NCBI GenBank assembly: GCA_029864335.1
Contig: JAOTTS010000009.1
Coordinates: 1 to 64,000, forward strand
Direction of reading: 5' to 3'
Length of the DNA: 64,000 bases
Origin: Candidatus Nitrosopumilus sp.
GTDB lineage: Archaea; Thermoproteota; Nitrososphaeria; Nitrososphaerales; Nitrosopumilaceae
A program made the translations under genes and the position numbers. Below the pieces are notes generated by a model that was not told the origin of the DNA, ran no database searches, and saw only the letters and a program-made list of their open reading frames with translations. Below, piece by piece: positions 27,781 through 36,504 of this stretch (positions within the stretch are counted from its first letter, which is position 1; each line of letters starts with the position of its first letter).

Positions 27781-27892
27781 AAATCTACAGAGAAATACGT
27801 TTCACCTAATTTCAACATACGTATCATTCCAACCAATGCTTGGGGAATTTTCTGAAAAGAGTTAAACTATCTAATCCCATTTTGAAATTGAA

Positions 27893-28855
27893 TTGTCTGA
27901 AAAAGAACCCTTTCTGAATGCATTACAAACGAGAATATTACTTTTTGATGGCGCAATGGGAACTGAGATTCAAAAATATGATCCAAAACCTGAAGACTTT
28001 CCAAATAATCAAGATGGATTCAATGACGGTTTAGTCATTACACATCCTGAATGGATTAAACAGATTCATAGAAATTATTTGGATGCAGGTTCTGATTGCA
28101 TTGAAACAAATTCTTTTGGTTCAAACAAAATAAAGCTAGATGAATATGGTTTTGGTGATCAAACAATTGAATTTAACAAAAAAATTGCACAACTTGCATG
28201 CGAAGTATGTAAAGAGTATTCAGACAAGCCACGTTATGTGATTGGTTCTATGGGACCAACAGGTTTTCTTCCAAGCTCAAATGATCCTGATTTAGGTCAA
28301 AAGTCTCTTGATGAAATAAGGGAAGCATTTGAGTTGCAAGCTGAAGGATTGATTCTTGGAGGTGTTGATGCATTACTTATTGAAACAAGTCAAGATATTC
28401 TTGAAGTAAAATTAGTAATTGAAGCATGTCACAATGCAATAAAAAAGACTGGCAAAAAAGTTCCGATAATAGCTAACACTACTTTAGATCAATATGGAAA
28501 AATGTTGCTTGGAACAAATATTCAAGCTGCATACACAACTGTTTCTGATATGGGCATTGATGTATTTGGATTAAATTGTTCTACTGGTCCAATTGAGATG
28601 AATCCCAGTGTAAGGTGGCTTGATGAGCAAAATGAACACAACATATTGGTAGTTCCCAATGCTGGAATGCCTGAAAATGAAGGTGGACAAGCAGTTTACA
28701 AAATGACTCCTAATAAAATGGGAAAAGCCCTAGGTGATTTTCTTAATCAATACAGCAAAGTACGAATTATTGGTGGTTGTTGCGGAACAAATCCTGAACA
28801 TATACGGGAACTAAGAAAAGTAATTGACGAAAAAGCCAACTCCATCGAGGGTTAA
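27893..28855 (+). CDS. metH: Methionine synthase, homocysteine-binding module (MetH N-terminal)
   Basis: 320 aa. LFDGAMGTEI, SFGSNKIKL, GSMGPTG, NCSTGP and the zinc-binding GGCCGTNPEHI are hallmarks of homocysteine S-methyltransferases. Starts at TTG 27893. The folate, B12 and reactivation modules are on the next gene, so methionine synthase is split over two genes 32 nt apart. Confidence 0.9.
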   Translation: MSEKEPFLNALQTRILLFDGAMGTEIQKYDPKPEDFPNNQDGFNDGLVITHPEWIKQIHRNYLDAGSDCIETNSFGSNKIKLDEYGFGDQTIEFNKKIAQLACEVCKEYSDKPRYVIGSMGPTGFLPSSNDPDLGQKSLDEIREAFELQAEGLILGGVDALLIETSQDILEVKLVIEACHNAIKKTGKKVPIIANTTLDQYGKMLLGTNIQAAYTTVSDMGIDVFGLNCSTGPIEMNPSVRWLDEQNEHNILVVPNAGMPENEGGQAVYKMTPNKMGKALGDFLNQYSKVRIIGGCCGTNPEHIRELRKVIDEKANSIEG

Positions 28856-28887
28856 GTATTTACAAAAACAATGGTGATTTTTTAACG

Positions 28888-31386
28888 TTGACAATTCCTA
28901 GAGTAAGTTCTGCATTAAAGGCAGTTGACCTAAAACAACTTCCAGCACCACTAATTATTGGAGAAAGAATAAACACTCAGGGTTCTCGAAAAGCAAAGCA
29001 GCTTGTTCTAGCAGATGATTTTGATGGATTGGTGGATTTGGCAAGAATGCAAGTTGAGGATGGTGCTCACTGCCTTGATGTTTGTGTTGCAACTACTGAA
29101 CGCTCTGATGAACATGACTTTATGCTAAATCTTGTAAAAAGATTAAGCTTAGAAATTGATGCACCACTTGTTATTGATTCTACAGACCCTGAAGTTATTG
29201 AAGCGGCAGTTACTCAAATTCCTGGCAGGCCAATAATTAACTCAATAAATCTTGAAGGTGATGGTAGTAGATTCGAAAAATTGGCCCCACTAATGGCAAA
29301 ATATGGTTTACCTGCAATTGCATTGTGTATTGGTCCTAAAGGAATGGCAAAAACCCCTAAAGAAAAACTAGAAACTGCAGAGCTTCTATATGAAACTGGA
29401 AAAAAATATGGATTAAAAATTGAGCAGTTTATTTTTGATGTTCTTACATTTACTTTGGCAACAGGAGAAGATGAATTTCTGGATGCTGGAAAAAATACTC
29501 TAGAGGGAATCCGCCTTGTTAAAGAAAAATTTCCAAATTCCTTTACTACGTTAGGTCTTAGTAACATCAGCTTTGGACTGACTCCTTATGCTAGAAAAAT
29601 ACTAAATTCTATATTTTTGTATCATGCAGTTAAAATTGGACTGGATACTGCAATTGTTAACGCAAAAGAGATTATCCCTTATGGTGAAATTGATGAGAAA
29701 GAAAAAAAATTAGCAGAGGATCTAATCTTTAACACTCATCCGAATGCTCTATCTGATTTGATTACTTATTTTGAAAAAACCGGAAAACAAGGAATTACTG
29801 CTTCCAAAAAAGTCGATGTTGATCCTTCTTGGGCACCTGGAAAACGAGCAAATTTTAGAATTGTAAATAGACTCAAAGATGGAATTCAAAATGATGTTGT
29901 ATCTGCAATTGCCGAAAAACTTGGAAATAATGAAATAATCAAGGATAATGATGGCATTTTATCCCTAGATGCTGCACAAGAAATTACTCATGACGGTGCA
30001 ATTAGAACCCTAAATGAAGATCTACTTCCTGCAATGAAAGAAGTTGGTGACAAATTTGGTGCAGGCGAACTAATCCTTCCCTTTGTTCTCAAATCTGCAG
30101 AATGTATGAAGGCAGCTGTTGGCGAACTTGAAAAATATTTGGTAAAGAAAGAGGGTACAAGTAAAGGCAAACTTGTTTTGGGAACTGTTTACGGTGATGT
30201 GCATGATATTGGAAAGAACCTTGTAAAGACAATCTTTCAAAATAATGGTTATTCAGTATATGATTTGGGAAAACAAGTACCATTGCAAAAATTTCTGGAA
30301 AAAATCGACGAAGTAAATCCTGATGCAATAGGTCTGTCTGCACTATTAGTCTCCACATCAAAACAAATGAAGTTTTTTGTAGAGCATGCAAGAAAAAATA
30401 AAATGAATATCCCAATCCTTTGCGGCGGTGCAGCAATTAACAGCAACTACATAAACAGAATTGCCAAGGAAGATGGAATATACGAACCTGGAGTATTTTA
30501 TTGCAATACTATGTTTGAAGGTCTCAAGACAATGGACGTTCTAATTTCAGATGAAAAACCAAAACTATTGTCTGAATGGAAACATAATTTAGAAAATTGG
30601 AAAGACAAATCTACTGCACCTGTAGATCCTGCAACTCTTCCTAAAAGTGAGATTAAACCTGTTGCCCCTCCAACACCTAAAATTATAGGAGATCCTATTC
30701 GCCTTAAGTTAGATCAAATCAAAATGGATGAGGTTTGGACAATGATTGACAAAAGATCTCTCTTCAAATTATCTTGGGGACTGAGGGGAAAAGCCGGGTC
30801 TGAATCAGAGGCAGATCATGAACAATTACTTACAGAATGGAAAATTAGAATAATTCGAGAAAAACTCTTTGAACCAGAGATTGTTTACGGATATTTTAGA
30901 TGCCATAATCATGATGGGAAATTATTAGTTGAGAAATCTTCTGGTGAAAATATTGAATTTGATTTTCCTCGCTCTACAAAACCTGAACATCTATGTTTGA
31001 CTGATTATTTTGGTGATGATGATATTGTGGCATTTCAATCTGTAACTGTTGGAAATAAAGTGGCAGAAATCATTGAACAATGGAACGATGAAGACAAGTA
31101 TACTGATGCCTACTATCTCCATGGATTGGCAGTTGAAGTTGCAGAGGCTTTAGCTGAATGGGTAAATCAAAAAATAAAATCCGAATTAAATTTAGAAAAA
31201 GGAGGATTACGATATAGTTGGGGTTTTCCTAGTTGTCCTGATGTCTCACAACATCATCTAGTCTGGAAACTTTTAGAACCTGAAAAATCTGGAATGACAT
31301 TAACTGAATCTGGCCAAATTATTCCTGAACAATCAACTGCAGCAATTGTAGTTCATCATCCAAACGCACAATATTTTGTACTTTAA
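28888..31386 (+). CDS. metH: Methionine synthase, folate/B12/reactivation modules (MetH C-terminal)
   Basis: 832 aa in domain order: pterin-binding (GERINTQGSRKAKQLV near residue 26), B12 cap, cobalamin-binding domain with the GDVHDIGKNLV lower-ligand motif plus SALLVSTS and GGAAIN, and the AdoMet reactivation domain ending with YSWGFPSCPDVSQHH. Works with the preceding gene to remethylate homocysteine. TTG 28888 start. Shows a cobalamin-dependent lifestyle, expected for ammonia-oxidising archaea, which make B12. Confidence 0.93.
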   Translation: MTIPRVSSALKAVDLKQLPAPLIIGERINTQGSRKAKQLVLADDFDGLVDLARMQVEDGAHCLDVCVATTERSDEHDFMLNLVKRLSLEIDAPLVIDSTDPEVIEAAVTQIPGRPIINSINLEGDGSRFEKLAPLMAKYGLPAIALCIGPKGMAKTPKEKLETAELLYETGKKYGLKIEQFIFDVLTFTLATGEDEFLDAGKNTLEGIRLVKEKFPNSFTTLGLSNISFGLTPYARKILNSIFLYHAVKIGLDTAIVNAKEIIPYGEIDEKEKKLAEDLIFNTHPNALSDLITYFEKTGKQGITASKKVDVDPSWAPGKRANFRIVNRLKDGIQNDVVSAIAEKLGNNEIIKDNDGILSLDAAQEITHDGAIRTLNEDLLPAMKEVGDKFGAGELILPFVLKSAECMKAAVGELEKYLVKKEGTSKGKLVLGTVYGDVHDIGKNLVKTIFQNNGYSVYDLGKQVPLQKFLEKIDEVNPDAIGLSALLVSTSKQMKFFVEHARKNKMNIPILCGGAAINSNYINRIAKEDGIYEPGVFYCNTMFEGLKTMDVLISDEKPKLLSEWKHNLENWKDKSTAPVDPATLPKSEIKPVAPPTPKIIGDPIRLKLDQIKMDEVWTMIDKRSLFKLSWGLRGKAGSESEADHEQLLTEWKIRIIREKLFEPEIVYGYFRCHNHDGKLLVEKSSGENIEFDFPRSTKPEHLCLTDYFGDDDIVAFQSVTVGNKVAEIIEQWNDEDKYTDAYYLHGLAVEVAEALAEWVNQKIKSELNLEKGGLRYSWGFPSCPDVSQHHLVWKLLEPEKSGMTLTESGQIIPEQSTAAIVVHHPNAQYFVL

Positions 31387-32120
31387 TTGGATAATTTTTC
31401 TAAAAACTCATTCAAGCCATTAAAATCACTAGGAGATGTAATCAATACATCTCCTGTAATATCGTGAACTTTTTTTACAAACTCTACAAATCCTTGGCTA
31501 TATACTGCTAAATCTAAATTCAAAAATTTTGCAGATTTTTCATTTTTTCCAGAAGGAAACAATATGATTGGAATTACTAAAAATTCCTTAAGATTGTCTG
31601 ATAAATTTTGAACTTGCTCAATGTTTTGAACTACTTGAGTAATGAATCCTTTGGGTTTTGATTCTAATTTTTTTCCAATTTTAGAAAAATTTGGTTTGTT
31701 TGAAATAGAAAGATACAAATCAATTTTTGCATCCAGCCCTTGCTCTCTTAACTTCTTGACAATCCCGCTAGGAATTTGACATGAATCTTGTTTTCCTGAC
31801 TGTGATGGATCTCCCATAAGTACAAGAATTCCTGAAAAACCAATCGAAATGCAATTTTCTACAAACTCAAAAATTTCCTTTTCACTCTTGTCTCTTACTC
31901 TAAGACTAACTGTAATTGGCAATTTTGGAATTTCTTTTCTAATAATTTTTCCAACTTCAATTGGTGATACCCGTTGATATCCCAATACGTTCTCAGTAAG
32001 ATGAATTGCGTCACATTTTTTTGAAATAATTTTTATTTTTTCTATAAATTTTAGAATGGATTTTTTTGTATCAACATCAGGTAATATTTTTGGTGGATTT
32101 GCTTCATACCTGATTGTCAT
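31383..32120 (-). CDS. Methylenetetrahydrofolate reductase-like protein
   Basis: 245 aa TIM-barrel-like protein similar to MetF: RYEANPPK, HLTENVLGYQRVSP, LVLMGDPSQSG. Probably supplies methyl-tetrahydro(methano)pterin to MetH, judging from the adjacent genes; it converges on metH with a 4-nt overlap of the stops. Shorter than bacterial MetF. Confidence 0.65.
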   Translation of the reverse strand: MTIRYEANPPKILPDVDTKKSILKFIEKIKIISKKCDAIHLTENVLGYQRVSPIEVGKIIRKEIPKLPITVSLRVRDKSEKEIFEFVENCISIGFSGILVLMGDPSQSGKQDSCQIPSGIVKKLREQGLDAKIDLYLSISNKPNFSKIGKKLESKPKGFITQVVQNIEQVQNLSDNLKEFLVIPIILFPSGKNEKSAKFLNLDLAVYSQGFVEFVKKVHDITGDVLITSPSDFNGLNEFLEKLSN

Positions 32121-32192
32121 ATTGTCATTTTTTTATCCTTGGTTAAAACCTTTGAATACCAAAACCGATATGGAATAATAGGAAAGATTGAA

Positions 32193-32741
32193 ATGAATTT
32201 AGATGAATTAAAATCAGTACTATCAAAACCAGTAAATCCAAAAATTGACTATGATGAAAATTATCGATTGGCATCAGTACTAGTTGTTATTTATGGAAAA
32301 GAGCCACGAATTATAATGACTGAGAAACCCAAACATATGAAATTCCATGCAGGAGAAATATCATTCCCTGGAGGAAAATTGGAAGATGATGACACTGATC
32401 TTTTACATACTGCATTACGGGAAACTAATGAAGAGATTGGACTTGAAATTCCACGAGAGCAAGTAATTGGTCAGCTTGAACCGGTAGTGACTTTGAATTC
32501 TAGATTTTTAATTTTGCCATATGTTTCTGTTGTTGATAGGATTCCTCCGCTTTCAGCTAATCGTGAAGTTGAAAAAATTTTTCATATTCCGTTTGAATCA
32601 TTCTTGTATACCATGGCTAAAGATCCAGATCCTTCACATAATATCATACAAGAAATGTACACGTTTGAGTATCAAAATCAAATAGTCTGGGGAGCATCTG
32701 CAAGAATTCTCAAACAGATTCGAAATCTTGTTAAATTTTGA
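32193..32741 (+). CDS. Nudix hydrolase (CoA pyrophosphatase-like)
   Basis: 182 aa from ATG 32193 (TTG 32139 also in frame but only 18 nt from the divergent start). Nudix box GGKLEDDDTDLLHTALRETNEEIGL fits GX5EX7REUXEEXGU (pieces: GGKLEDD and RETNEEIG). FHAGEISFPGGK is the extra motif of CoA-type Nudix enzymes. Likely cleaves a nucleotide diphosphate such as CoA. Confidence 0.85.
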   Translation: MNLDELKSVLSKPVNPKIDYDENYRLASVLVVIYGKEPRIIMTEKPKHMKFHAGEISFPGGKLEDDDTDLLHTALRETNEEIGLEIPREQVIGQLEPVVTLNSRFLILPYVSVVDRIPPLSANREVEKIFHIPFESFLYTMAKDPDPSHNIIQEMYTFEYQNQIVWGASARILKQIRNLVKF

Positions 32742-33022
32742 GATTCATTTAAAACGAGCTTGTCATATTTAAGACTCTCTATGAACAAATCATGCCAAAT
32801 TTTTGCATCTAAATTGGGTACAATTTTAATAATTTTCAAAACCTGAAATAATTTTCTATATGATTTGAAATAATTTGATAATTTAAAATGAAATAAAACC
32901 TTCTTCTAGGTTCAAATTTTTGATCGTATTTAACACCATCAACAAACTCTTACCACTTTGACTTATCACTCTGTCCGCTTTTTGTAGATACAGCGTCCAA
33001 ATCCCTGTTATAATGAATATTC

Positions 33023-33136
33023 TTAATCATAAAGTTCTCTTAGGTTCGATGCCGAGGCGGGAGACATAACCTTTCTTCTCGTGTCCTGTAAGACATTTTT
33101 AACAACTTTGTACCAATGACTTTTTTGTTGAGTCAT
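33023..33136 (-). pseudogene. Possible small protein or decayed gene start
   Basis: 37-aa frame (begins MTQQKSHWYKVVKNVL, contains SPASASNLREL) in an unusually GC-rich island. The +1 frame then continues plausibly (NRDLDAVSTKSGQSDK and, after a stop, EFVDGVKYDQKFEPRRRF) towards 32880. This suggests the debris of a gene I cannot identify. Confidence 0.3.
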
Positions 33137-33208
33137 GATGCAAACAGTGAGCGATAATACTATTTAACAATTATTCAATCATCTCAAAAATTATTTTTAT
33201 ATCTTTTT

Positions 33209-33246
33209 ACGGTTCAAATTTGATTAGGAACATAACGTGTATGGGG
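33209..33246 (+). repeat. 38-nt dispersed element, copy B, with hairpin
   Basis: Partner of 14447-14484 (33 of 38 identical). The hairpin here is ACAT-AAC-GTGT; relative to copy A the outer G-C pair has become A-T and a C-G pair has become a U-G pair, so pairing is kept. A further CACGTGGAA follows both copies at different distances (about 14513 and 33314). Confidence 0.6.
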
Positions 33247-33413
33247 ATGTATTTAATGGCAAAGATTTTGCATTAATTTTTACTTGAATTAAGTGATGAA
33301 TTTGTTGAACTCACGTGGAACTACCAAGTAACAAATTAGGCAATTTTTAGTACGTGTTTAGAATTACATATTCTGCAAAGGTGAATAAGTAGTTGTTATA
33401 ATGGCAAAACATA

Positions 33414-33668
33414 TTGCCGAAAATTACGATTCTGGATGAAATTCTCCTTGCATTTGATACTCTTAAAAAATTTGAAATTCCATTGTTACAGATATTGGCT
33501 CAGATAAAAGAGAATCGAGAACAAAACAACAAGGATGTTGGTGATTTTGAGTGTTTAAAATCGTACATTCGCTGGAGTATACTCAGTAATTCAGGAGGAC
33601 GAGAACGAGATCTCTTTACTATAAAGAATGACAGTCAGGAACTTGTTATTTTAAAAAATTGCATTTGA
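33414..33668 (+). CDS. Hypothetical protein
   Basis: 84 aa starting at TTG. Helical N-terminal half (LDEILLAFDTLKKFEIPLLQ), and a CLKSYIRWSILSNSGG stretch that could be a winged-helix fragment. Ends convergently with the DUF427 gene (18-nt overlap). Unrecognised. Confidence 0.35.
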   Translation: MPKITILDEILLAFDTLKKFEIPLLQILAQIKENREQNNKDVGDFECLKSYIRWSILSNSGGRERDLFTIKNDSQELVILKNCI

Positions 33669-33977
33669 TTGTTCATAGCAACAATTAGGATTATTCCTAT
33701 TCACTAATTGAACACCTTTCCAGAAAGCAACACGATTTTTGACCTTTTTTGCAAGAAATGATGGTTTGGGATAGTACCATGCACAATCCTTGTTAGTTTT
33801 TCCGTTTACTATTACCGAAAAATAACTTGCCTTGCCTTTCCATAAACACAAAGACATGGACTTGCTTTGATCAAAATACTCTTTCTTTAATGAGTCCATT
33901 GGAAAATATGCATTGCCTTCAACAGTAATAATATCATCGCTTTCAGCTAATATTGTATCATCCCATATTGCTTTCAT
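33651..33977 (-). CDS. DUF427 family protein
   Basis: 108 aa. ILAESDDIITVEGNAYFP, CLWKGKASYFSV, AWYYPKP and VAFWKGV match DUF427, a small beta-rich family of unknown function found in bacteria and archaea. Complete apart from a Cys/Asn-rich tail. Confidence 0.8.
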   Translation of the reverse strand: MKAIWDDTILAESDDIITVEGNAYFPMDSLKKEYFDQSKSMSLCLWKGKASYFSVIVNGKTNKDCAWYYPKPSFLAKKVKNRVAFWKGVQLVNRNNPNCCYEQSNAIF

Positions 33978-34330
33978 GTATTATTGCTGAAAATTTCTCA
34001 TAAAAAATTTCTCCCAAATTGTACTCAGAAATATCATGTTTTGACTCTATCTGATGGTATACCTATTTTTATCACAGAAAATTTGGGAGTTTTGTTGTTT
34101 TCCATCCATTTTTTTGGTCTGTGCGGTACCATCAAATAATTTGCCTTTACAAGACCATTCTATTGTACCCAGTCTAGTTTTTCAGGCATATTTACATAGT
34201 CGGATAGTCGTGACAAAATCAATTGGATTATATACATGTTTTATACAATAATATATTCAAATATGAATTTAATTAAAATTCATAAAGATTTTATTCGTTA
34301 AAGCAAATGATTATATAATTAATTTGGAAT

Positions 34331-34340
34331 AATACTTAAC
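34331..34340 (+). promoter_or_regulatory. TATA-box candidate for the RNA at 34364
   Basis: AATACTTAAC, about 27 nt before the first base of the RNA's closing stem. The match to an archaeal TATA box is only moderate. Confidence 0.25.
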
Positions 34341-34363
34341 ATTTGATTTTACCATTATTATGT

Positions 34364-34471
34364 GGAAGCTAATGGTTGTTCAACCACCCACTGGTTGGAT
34401 AAGTTACATGCATCAAGAGTTGAAGACTCGTGATAAAATGTAATGGAGAAACTCCCTTCACGTTAGCTTCC
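34364..34471 (+). ncRNA. Predicted four-helix structured RNA
   Basis: 108 nt. Closing stem 34364-34372 with 34463-34471 (GGAAGCTAA/TTAGCTTCC, 9 pairs). Inside: CAACCA (34381-34386) pairs with TGGTTG (34392-34397); a long arm pairs TTACAT (34404-34409) with ATGTAA (34438-34443), then ATCA/TGAT and GAGT/ACTC around a TGAAG loop; and a GGAG-AAA-CTCC hairpin (34445-34455). A second TGGTTG at 34373-34378 can compete for the same CAACCA, giving a possible switch. No known RNA family recognised; strand is a judgement. Confidence 0.55.
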
Positions 34472-34634
34472 TTTGAATATATTTCAAATCAACTGAAATC
34501 ATATTCGTTCTTTTATTATCAAAATGTGGAATCGTATTATAATTTAAATCTGAAAGATAATTTTAAAAATTTATTACAAGTGAGATGTAAATTTTGAGAT
34601 TTTGGAGTTGTGGGTACATCTTTTAGACAATGAA

Positions 34635-34644
34635 AAGGAGGTGA
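34635..34644 (+). promoter_or_regulatory. Full-length Shine-Dalgarno site of the phasin-like gene
   Basis: AAGGAGGTGA ends 4 nt before the ATG at 34649; it is a complete match to the 16S 3' end. Most genes here show weak or no such site, so this gene is probably translated very strongly. Confidence 0.7.
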
Positions 34645-34648
34645 AAAG

Positions 34649-35071
34649 ATGAGTAAAACTGAAGAAGCAGAAGATGCATTTACGGCATATCAAAAAAATT
34701 TAGACAGATATTGTTCTTATGTAGAGGAATCCATACCAAAATATATCCAGTCAATAACAAATGTACAACAAGAGTATTTTAGGGCATGTGGCAATGCAAC
34801 AAAATCCTCTTTAACGTTGCAAAAAGACTTTGCAGACAAGACTGGACTGAGCCCCAGCATACCCAAAGTATCGATGAAATTCATGCAGGACATAACAGAT
34901 GGATTAATCAAGGCACGTTCAACACGAGATCAAATAGCTCTTGCCACAATTGATGCTACAAAACAAAACATCAAGACATGTAATGACAATTTAAAGTCAT
35001 TTGCAGATCTAAACAAAAACATAATGCAATCGTGGATATCCACTTTCATATCATCCCCACGAACAAACTAG
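34649..35071 (+). CDS. Phasin-like helical protein
   Basis: 140 aa, entirely helical and without membrane segment (NLDRYCSYVEESIPKYIQS, LTLQKDFADKTGL, ATIDATKQNIKTCNDNL). Layout and size resemble phasins that coat polyhydroxyalkanoate granules; several thaumarchaea carry PHA synthase genes, though none is visible here. Very strong ribosome-binding site. Function is inference. Confidence 0.5.
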   Translation: MSKTEEAEDAFTAYQKNLDRYCSYVEESIPKYIQSITNVQQEYFRACGNATKSSLTLQKDFADKTGLSPSIPKVSMKFMQDITDGLIKARSTRDQIALATIDATKQNIKTCNDNLKSFADLNKNIMQSWISTFISSPRTN

Positions 35072-35227
35072 GAATTTTTTCCTTTTCTTTTTATTTGATA
35101 AATAATTCTCTAATTGATACTCATTTATCGCGTATGTAATTTTATCATTTTTCTCAAATTAAGAATTTTCTGATTTGTTGTACTCTGGTTAGATAATTGA
35201 TTTTCAATTACAAAAATCACATCTTGT

Positions 35228-35596
35228 TTGTTTGATGTTGCAAAAGCATCTAATATCTCAAAGAAATTACTTCAAAAATCATACAGGAGATTAGTTGAGA
35301 ACTTGGAACTTAAATCTAGTACATTCATCCCGACAGATTTCATCACACGATTAGCATCAGATGTAAATGTTCAAGAAAAAACTAGACTCGATGCAATATA
35401 TTTTCTCAAAAAGGCTCAGAGAATGGGAATTATTGTAGGAAGAAACCCTATGTGTATTGCTTCATCTGCCTTGTATTTGGCATGTGTTCTTAATAATGAA
35501 AATATTTCACAGGGAAAAATTGCCAAGGAGGCCAGAACAACCAGTGTTACCGTAAGAAATGGATATCAATACTTGGTGAATAAGTTTGGATCTTGA
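35228..35596 (+). pseudogene. C-terminal half of a TFB (transcription factor B)
   Basis: 122 aa corresponding to the end of the first cyclin repeat and the second cyclin repeat of TFB: ASNISKKLLQKSYRRL, PTDFITRLASDVNV, GRNPMCIASSALYLACV, ISQGKIAKEARTTSVTVRNGYQYL. The zinc ribbon, B-finger and most of cyclin repeat 1 are missing, and it starts at TTG. Probably a remnant, though a stand-alone DNA-binding repeat is possible. A fragment related to the gene at 36504 follows on the other strand. Confidence 0.7.
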
Positions 35597-35604
35597 GAAT
35601 GTGA

Positions 35605-35652
35605 AGTCAAACAATGACTGTAACATAGATACTTTGTACAACTACTCTTTTC
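35605..35652 (-). pseudogene. Short remnant related to the gene at 36504-36668
   Basis: The frame MKRVVVQSIYVTVIV then stop parallels KKVDVQNICVKVIA of the 54-aa protein at 36504-36668. Only about 15 residues remain, directly after the TFB fragment, so the two broken genes were probably copied or lost together. Confidence 0.4.
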
Positions 35653-35809
35653 ATCTCTTTTTTTATTGCTCTTTATCCATTATGAACATATTTTACTCAT
35701 AATGTAATTTATGAAGGATCAAAAAATTTGTATATTTAAAATAAAATTATTGAATAATTTTAAAGTTTTAAAAAAATTTACTATAATATTATAACTTGTA
35801 ATAGTCACT

Positions 35810-35917
35810 ATGAAAATTAAAATATGTAAATGCCCTCCCGAATCCTCAAGTTATGTCAATAAAGACGGTTTTATTGTTTGTAATTCTTGCGGAGGATGGA
35901 TAGAAGGACAATATTAG
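35810..35917 (+). CDS. Zinc-ribbon-like microprotein
   Basis: 35 aa: CKC near the N-terminus and CNSCGGWIEGQY at the end, spaced like a zinc ribbon, with an acidic/polar loop between. Its paralogue at 48427-48546 shares CxCPP, a short loop with DG, then CxSCGGW. The conserved pattern between two distant genes supports real coding. Function unknown. Confidence 0.6.
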   Translation: MKIKICKCPPESSSYVNKDGFIVCNSCGGWIEGQY

Positions 35918-36007
35918 AGATATTAAGATGGCACATTACATTCAAGTTTAATGTTTCATTTTATCTGATAAAAATTTCAAAATCTATAAAATTTATATTT
36001 TTTCTAA

Positions 36008-36427
36008 TTATGGTTTTTTAGATTTTTCTTTAGATGTAATGGGCATGGCAAAAGAAAGCTGATAGTGATCTGGATCTCTCAAGTGAAAAAAACGTTCACC
36101 CCAATCAGCTGTGGTTGGTTCATTTTCAAAAGTAGTAAGTTCAGCAAAATCTTGGTCACTACTCAAATATGAATATAGTCCATCAACATCATCTGTGTAA
36201 AAAATTATCCTTCCAAAATCTTTGTTTTTATTTTCAGTTTTTAATTCAAGGTTTAGGTACATTTGTAGTTCTTCACCTACTTTAAAGGTGGTAAAATTAG
36301 CAGAAGGCCCACCACATACCAGCCTAAAACCCGGTATTCTTGAGTAAAATTCACAGGATTTTTGCATGTCGTTAACAAATAATGTTACTGCAGAAATTCT
36401 ATTTGTTTTCAATCTATCTTCTTCCAC
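36008..36427 (-). CDS. VOC/glyoxalase-family protein
   Basis: 139 aa from GTG 36427. VTLFVNDMQKSCEFYSRI, GFRLVCGG, IIFYTDDVDGLYSYL, FFHLRDPDHYQLSFA fit the vicinal-oxygen-chelate fold (DPDG-like end reads DPDHY). Role could be glyoxalase, dioxygenase or drug-binding; not decidable. Last gene of a three-gene overlapping unit with the Cys-rich and 54-aa proteins upstream. Confidence 0.75.
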   Translation of the reverse strand: MEEDRLKTNRISAVTLFVNDMQKSCEFYSRIPGFRLVCGGPSANFTTFKVGEELQMYLNLELKTENKNKDFGRIIFYTDDVDGLYSYLSSDQDFAELTTFENEPTTADWGERFFHLRDPDHYQLSFAMPITSKEKSKKP

Positions 36428-36504
36428 TCCTTAATTTTGTGACACTTACAGTTACAATCATTTCCACAAAGTCTTTCAGCATAACCAGTACATCTGAGCT
36501 TCAT
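36409..36504 (-). CDS. Cys-rich microprotein
   Basis: 31 aa with six positions of interest: RCTGY, LCGNDCNCKCHK, then a Lys/Trp-rich end. The dense CxxxCxCxC pattern suggests metal binding. Its ATG at 36504 overlaps the upstream stop (TAATG) and an AGGAGG lies just before, so translation is plausible. It overlaps the VOC gene start by 19 nt. Confidence 0.5.
   Translation of the reverse strand: MKLRCTGYAERLCGNDCNCKCHKIKEWKKID

Larger units (their letters stand above)
32742..33413. other. Gene-poor region with repeat element and decayed frame
   Basis: About 670 bp. It holds a possible small gene at 33023-33136 (minus) with in-frame debris behind it, and copy B of the 38-nt element at 33209-33246. 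Otherwise no feature recognised. Confidence 0.4.
33978..34648. other. Long gap containing a structured RNA candidate
   Basis: 670 bp without a convincing protein gene. The predicted RNA lies at 34364-34471. A 10-bp inverted repeat, CTCCCAAATT at 34011-34020 and its complement at 34080-34089, also lies here but may be chance. Confidence 0.4.

Noticed and set aside
33040-33095. tRNA-like stretch with GGTTCGATGCC
   Set aside because: No acceptor, D or anticodon stem around it; the minus strand reads better as protein debris.
34011-34089. 10-bp inverted repeat CTCCCAAATT with its complement 59 nt away
   Set aside because: Several such repeats are expected by chance in a window of this size and composition; no nested stems support it.
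34054-34251. Plus-strand frame of 65 aa
   Set aside because: Biased aromatic/Ser composition, no start signal, spans the inverted repeat.
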